Positions 33,162 to 35,069 of a stretch of 35,069 nt of DNA are shown here, in pieces; position 1 is the first letter of the stretch, and every line of letters starts with the position of its first letter. The notes beneath the pieces are model-generated. The model was not told the DNA's origin and ran no database searches. It worked only from the letters and a program-made list of their open reading frames with translations. The translations under genes were made by a program, and so were the position numbers. Where the stretch lies: the NCBI GenBank assembly GCA_902789175.1, contig CADANF010000038.1, forward strand, positions 1 to 35,069, written 5' to 3'. This stretch comes from an uncultured Lachnospiraceae bacterium. GTDB lineage: Bacteria; Bacillota; Clostridia; Lachnospirales; Lachnospiraceae.

Positions 33162-33800
33162 TTAAACAAGATAATGATTTCCTATAACAGCAAACCATCC
33201 ACCAATTAGATAATTAAGCATTCCACTTAACTGTGCCAATGCATCCTTCTCATTCTTACAATGGGTAAGAAGATGAACAAATAAATCCACCTGATCATGT
33301 GCCATCCAATGAACAATGAATTTATCTTCTTTTGTCATTTGTCTTTTGGATGCATATCCCTTCATAGCCCGAAACAACTTGCAGTAGTGATTATTAAGCA
33401 TATCTGCAATATCATCTATTACATTTTCAAAACTAGATCCCTGAGACTTTGTTATAAGCAGCTCATACTCATCTTTATATCTAAAGAGTATTTTTACAGT
33501 CTGTATTGCCGCTTCCTTATCATCCTGAAGATTATATTTAACTCCTGGTTCATATTTATCTATTATTCCCAGTTCCTCACTCATATGTGATTCGATGATA
33601 TTCTTCAGTTTATTCAAGGGCTCTCCTACCACCGCTGCAAAAAGGTCATCTTTATCTTTAAATACAAAATACATTGCCCCTGTTGTCACGCCTGCATTTT
33701 TACATATGTCTCTGAGAGAGGCCTTCATATAACCTTTCTCCATAAATTCCTTTTTTGCACTTTCGATAAGTTTACTTTTTGTCTCCTTATCATTTCCCAT
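33162..33800 (-). CDS. TetR-family transcriptional regulator
   Basis: The 212-residue protein has a TetR N-terminal helix-turn-helix (about 10-55: AKKEFMEKGYMKASLRDICKNAGVTTGAMYFVFKDKDDLF). The C-terminal domain (about 60-212) is helical and belongs to a ligand-binding/dimer fold. It is in the same strand orientation as the ABC genes. A consensus promoter (TTGACA, 16 bp, TATAAT) lies upstream, with operator sites in the spacer and just downstream of the -10. It therefore probably represses itself and the exporter genes; the inducer would be an exported compound. Confidence 0.9.
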   Translation of the reverse strand: MGNDKETKSKLIESAKKEFMEKGYMKASLRDICKNAGVTTGAMYFVFKDKDDLFAAVVGEPLNKLKNIIESHMSEELGIIDKYEPGVKYNLQDDKEAAIQTVKILFRYKDEYELLITKSQGSSFENVIDDIADMLNNHYCKLFRAMKGYASKRQMTKEDKFIVHWMAHDQVDLFVHLLTHCKNEKDALAQLSGMLNYLIGGWFAVIGNHYLV

Positions 33801-33822
33801 AAATTAAACATCTCCTGACTAA

Positions 33823-33837
33823 TATAACAATGTTATG
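33823..33837. promoter_or_regulatory. operator site near the tetR start
   Basis: TATAACA-A-TGTTATG: one mismatch from a perfect 7-1-7 palindrome. It lies 23 bp upstream of the tetR start, in the transcribed leader. Confidence 0.65.
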
Positions 33838-33846
33838 TACGGACCT

Positions 33847-33874
33847 ATTATAACATAACACCGTTATCTGTCAA
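33847..33874 (-). promoter_or_regulatory. sigma-A type promoter of tetR with an operator in its spacer
   Basis: On the minus strand TTGACA (33869-33874), a 16-bp spacer, then TATAAT (33847-33852) are both perfect consensus. The spacer holds GATAACGGTGTTATG (33854-33868), an imperfect copy of the CATAACANTGTTATG site, so repressor binding would occlude RNA polymerase. Confidence 0.85.
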
Positions 33875-33884
33875 GAATCTTTAT

Positions 33885-33933
33885 ATTAATATCTTTCAAG
33901 ATTCTTAAAATTAATATCTTTCAAGATTCTTAA
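33885..33933. repeat. two 24-bp direct repeats upstream of tetR
   Basis: ATTAATATCTTTCAAGATTC followed by TTAA occurs at 33885-33908 and 33910-33933 (period 25). A partial earlier copy (TCAAGAATCTTTA) starts at 33871 and overlaps the tetR -35 box. They lie between tetR and the phosphopantetheinyl transferase and may be iteron-like binding sites or an unstable tandem repeat. Confidence 0.6.
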
Positions 33934-34027
33934 GATATATACCTTGACCTTGAAAAAATATTAATGTTATCATTAGTTAGTTTATGCTAACCACCACCTA
34001 TTAACATTACAAGGATACGGAGAAAAA

Positions 34028-34654
34028 ATGCATTACACTGATTCCTTTTTCAAAATAAACATGATAATAGATCCTGATCTTAAATGGTCATCATCACATG
34101 AAAAACTTATCAAAACACTAACCGAAGAAAGAATTAAAAAGATTAATTCTTATGTCTTTTCTCGGGACAAAATTCTTTCACTCTATGGAGCATGTCTTGC
34201 AAATCTCGCAATAAGCGATCTTTTAAAATGTCCTATTGAAACACTGAGATTTAATCATGATCCTTCCAGTAAACCCAGACTTGATCCCTCTTGTAATTTA
34301 CTGGCAGATAAGGTAGATTATAATATCTCTCATACCGAATCTGCTGCCATAGCGGCTGCAGCCCTTAACCACCGGGTTGGGGTGGATAGTGAATATATTA
34401 AAGACGCTCCTTTTAATGTTATGCCCTATGTCTTTAATAAAAATGAGATTGAATATGTTGAAAAAAAATCTACATCAAAATCATGTCGCTTCTTTGAAAT
34501 CTGGACCAGAAAAGAAGCCTATACCAAATGTCTTGGCACAGGCCTCTGCTGCGATCTTATATCTATTGATACACTTAATCCGCCCAAGGGTATCTGTATC
34601 ATCACTCATAGAATAAAAGATCATATATATTCCATATGCGCCGCTGACATGTAG
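34028..34654 (+). CDS. 4'-phosphopantetheinyl transferase, Sfp type
   Basis: The 208-residue protein shows the Sfp family motifs: V-G-V-D-S-E (117-122; Mg2+ ligands D120 and E122) and F-E-I-W-T-R-K-E-A-Y-T-K (156-167). It transfers phosphopantetheine from CoA to acyl or peptidyl carrier proteins. Sfp-type enzymes usually serve natural-product or secondary carrier proteins, and no such carrier or synthetase is in the window. The length is slightly short for Sfp (~224) but complete. ACGGAG lies six bases before the ATG. The 3' end overlaps the tail of the convergent truncated ABC gene by 34 bp. Confidence 0.85.
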   Translation: MHYTDSFFKINMIIDPDLKWSSSHEKLIKTLTEERIKKINSYVFSRDKILSLYGACLANLAISDLLKCPIETLRFNHDPSSKPRLDPSCNLLADKVDYNISHTESAAIAAAALNHRVGVDSEYIKDAPFNVMPYVFNKNEIEYVEKKSTSKSCRFFEIWTRKEAYTKCLGTGLCCDLISIDTLNPPKGICIITHRIKDHIYSICAADM

Positions 34655-34977
34655 TCCGATGATCTAAAATCTTCTACAGTATTATCCAGTCTCACTACCC
34701 TGTTGCAGCAATTAGCTATAAATTCCTCATCATGAGTAACTATAATAATCATCTTATTATCATTTGCCAGCTTTTTGATTATTTTGCTGGTCCTTATCAT
34801 ATTTTCATAATCAAGACCACTGGTAGGTTCATCCAGAGCAATTATCTTTCTCTTACTTATGATACTTACAGCCAAAGCCAGTCTTTGTTTTTGCCCTCCC
34901 GAAAGAGTATTAGGATGCTTATCTGCATAATCTAGTATAAATGTCTTTAAATAACTCGACTGTATTGGTATCCTCAT
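34621..34977 (-). pseudogene. ABC transporter ATPase, C-terminal half only (ECF/Cbi-type)
   Basis: The 118-residue frame contains only the second half of an energy-coupling-factor-type ATPase: signature NTLSGGQKQRLALA, Walker B KIIALDEPTSGLD and H-loop IIIVTHDEE. Walker A and the Q-loop are missing. The first codons (M-R-I-P-I-Q-S-S) run into the left flank of an IS630-like element, whose transposase starts at 35014 in the opposite direction. The IS probably cut the gene, and the missing half may lie beyond it. The remaining piece cannot bind ATP properly. Confidence 0.75.
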
Positions 34978-35069
34978 GATATAATCTTTATATATTTATT
35001 TGGAGGTTATATCATGGGCAGAAAAGCAGAAGCAATAATACTTACAACAGAGGAACGAGAATACTTGGA
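34950..35069 (+). mobile_element. left end of an IS630-like insertion sequence (runs off the window)
   Basis: The boundary is estimated from where ABC similarity stops (about 34945-34970); the exact terminal repeat is not recognisable with only one end. A TATAAT (34980-34985) precedes the transposase start. Confidence 0.5.
35014..35069 (+). CDS. IS630-like transposase, N-terminal fragment cut by the window end
   Basis: The frame starts ATG and reads G-R-K-A-E-A-I-I-L-T-T-E-E-R-E-Y-L, which matches the N-terminus of clostridial IS630-family transposases (the linker to the helix-turn-helix). TTGGAGG lies seven bases upstream. The rest is outside the window, so the family call rests on 18 residues. 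Confidence 0.6.
   Translation, partial: MGRKAEAIILTTEEREYL

Noticed and set aside
1-35069. tRNA, rRNA or known riboswitches
   Set aside because: No cloverleaf, rRNA core sequence or recognisable riboswitch consensus was seen by eye; a covariance-model scan would be needed to exclude small RNAs.

Overview
The window looks like a chromosomal segment of an A/T-rich Gram-positive anaerobe of the Clostridia, most likely a Lachnospiraceae (Butyrivibrio-like) species. This is inferred from strong AGGAGG-type ribosome binding sites, a Gram-positive BirA operator in front of bioB, and the overall feel of the proteins; no rRNA or marker gene is present to prove it. Genes are dense, and most of the right half is read on the minus strand.

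Layout. (1) 71-6432, minus strand: a compact, visibly A/T-richer four-gene cassette in the order AAA+ ATPase (CbbX/SpoVK type), NERD nuclease-like protein with a C4 zinc finger, a UPF1/DNA2-like SF1 helicase with a C-terminal PD-(D/E)XK-like nuclease, and a KAP-like P-loop NTPase. It has the parts list of an anti-phage or DNA-processing system but matches none of the named systems I know. (2) 6638-12448: recQ, a zinc-ribbon membrane protein, an AlkD-type DNA glycosylase between two differently broken copies of one GNAT gene, and a methyltransferase. (3) 13125-19670: a GPH-type sugar symporter, a transglutaminase-like surface protein, bioB with a BirA box, a small membrane protein, a REP-associated tyrosine transposase (RAYT), a second methyltransferase, and a small membrane-protein gene broken by an in-frame TGA. 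(4) 19839-29877: aldo/keto reductase, a Maf pyrophosphatase fused to a kinase-like domain, a rhodanese-PP-loop (TtcA-like) protein, a GNAT protein, flotillin, a MATE transporter, and a membrane-anchored spermidine-synthase-like protein. (5) 29985-33800: an ABC exporter (FtsX-like permease plus ATPase) with a TetR regulator; matching operator palindromes lie before both transcription units. (6) 34028-end: an Sfp-type phosphopantetheinyl transferase, a decapitated ABC ATPase, and the start of an IS630-like transposase.

The most striking feature is a family of 13 intergenic, 55-bp, near-perfect palindromes between 12.7 and 30.0 kb (arms GTTAACATAAAAATGGACC, centre TCCCGGRGG). Most sit 0-11 bp after stop codons and have the shape of two-way intrinsic terminators. 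Their arms show compensatory changes. The asymmetric centre always reads TCCCGGRGG in the direction of the gene it terminates where this can be judged, and the orientation flips exactly at the RAYT gene. A second repeat family, two inverted copies of a 134-143-bp palindromic element at 6495 and 16824, also abuts gene ends. One copy is fused to a 55-bp palindrome just upstream of the RAYT. Together this looks like a REP/RAYT system in a Firmicute, with the repeats domesticated as terminators.
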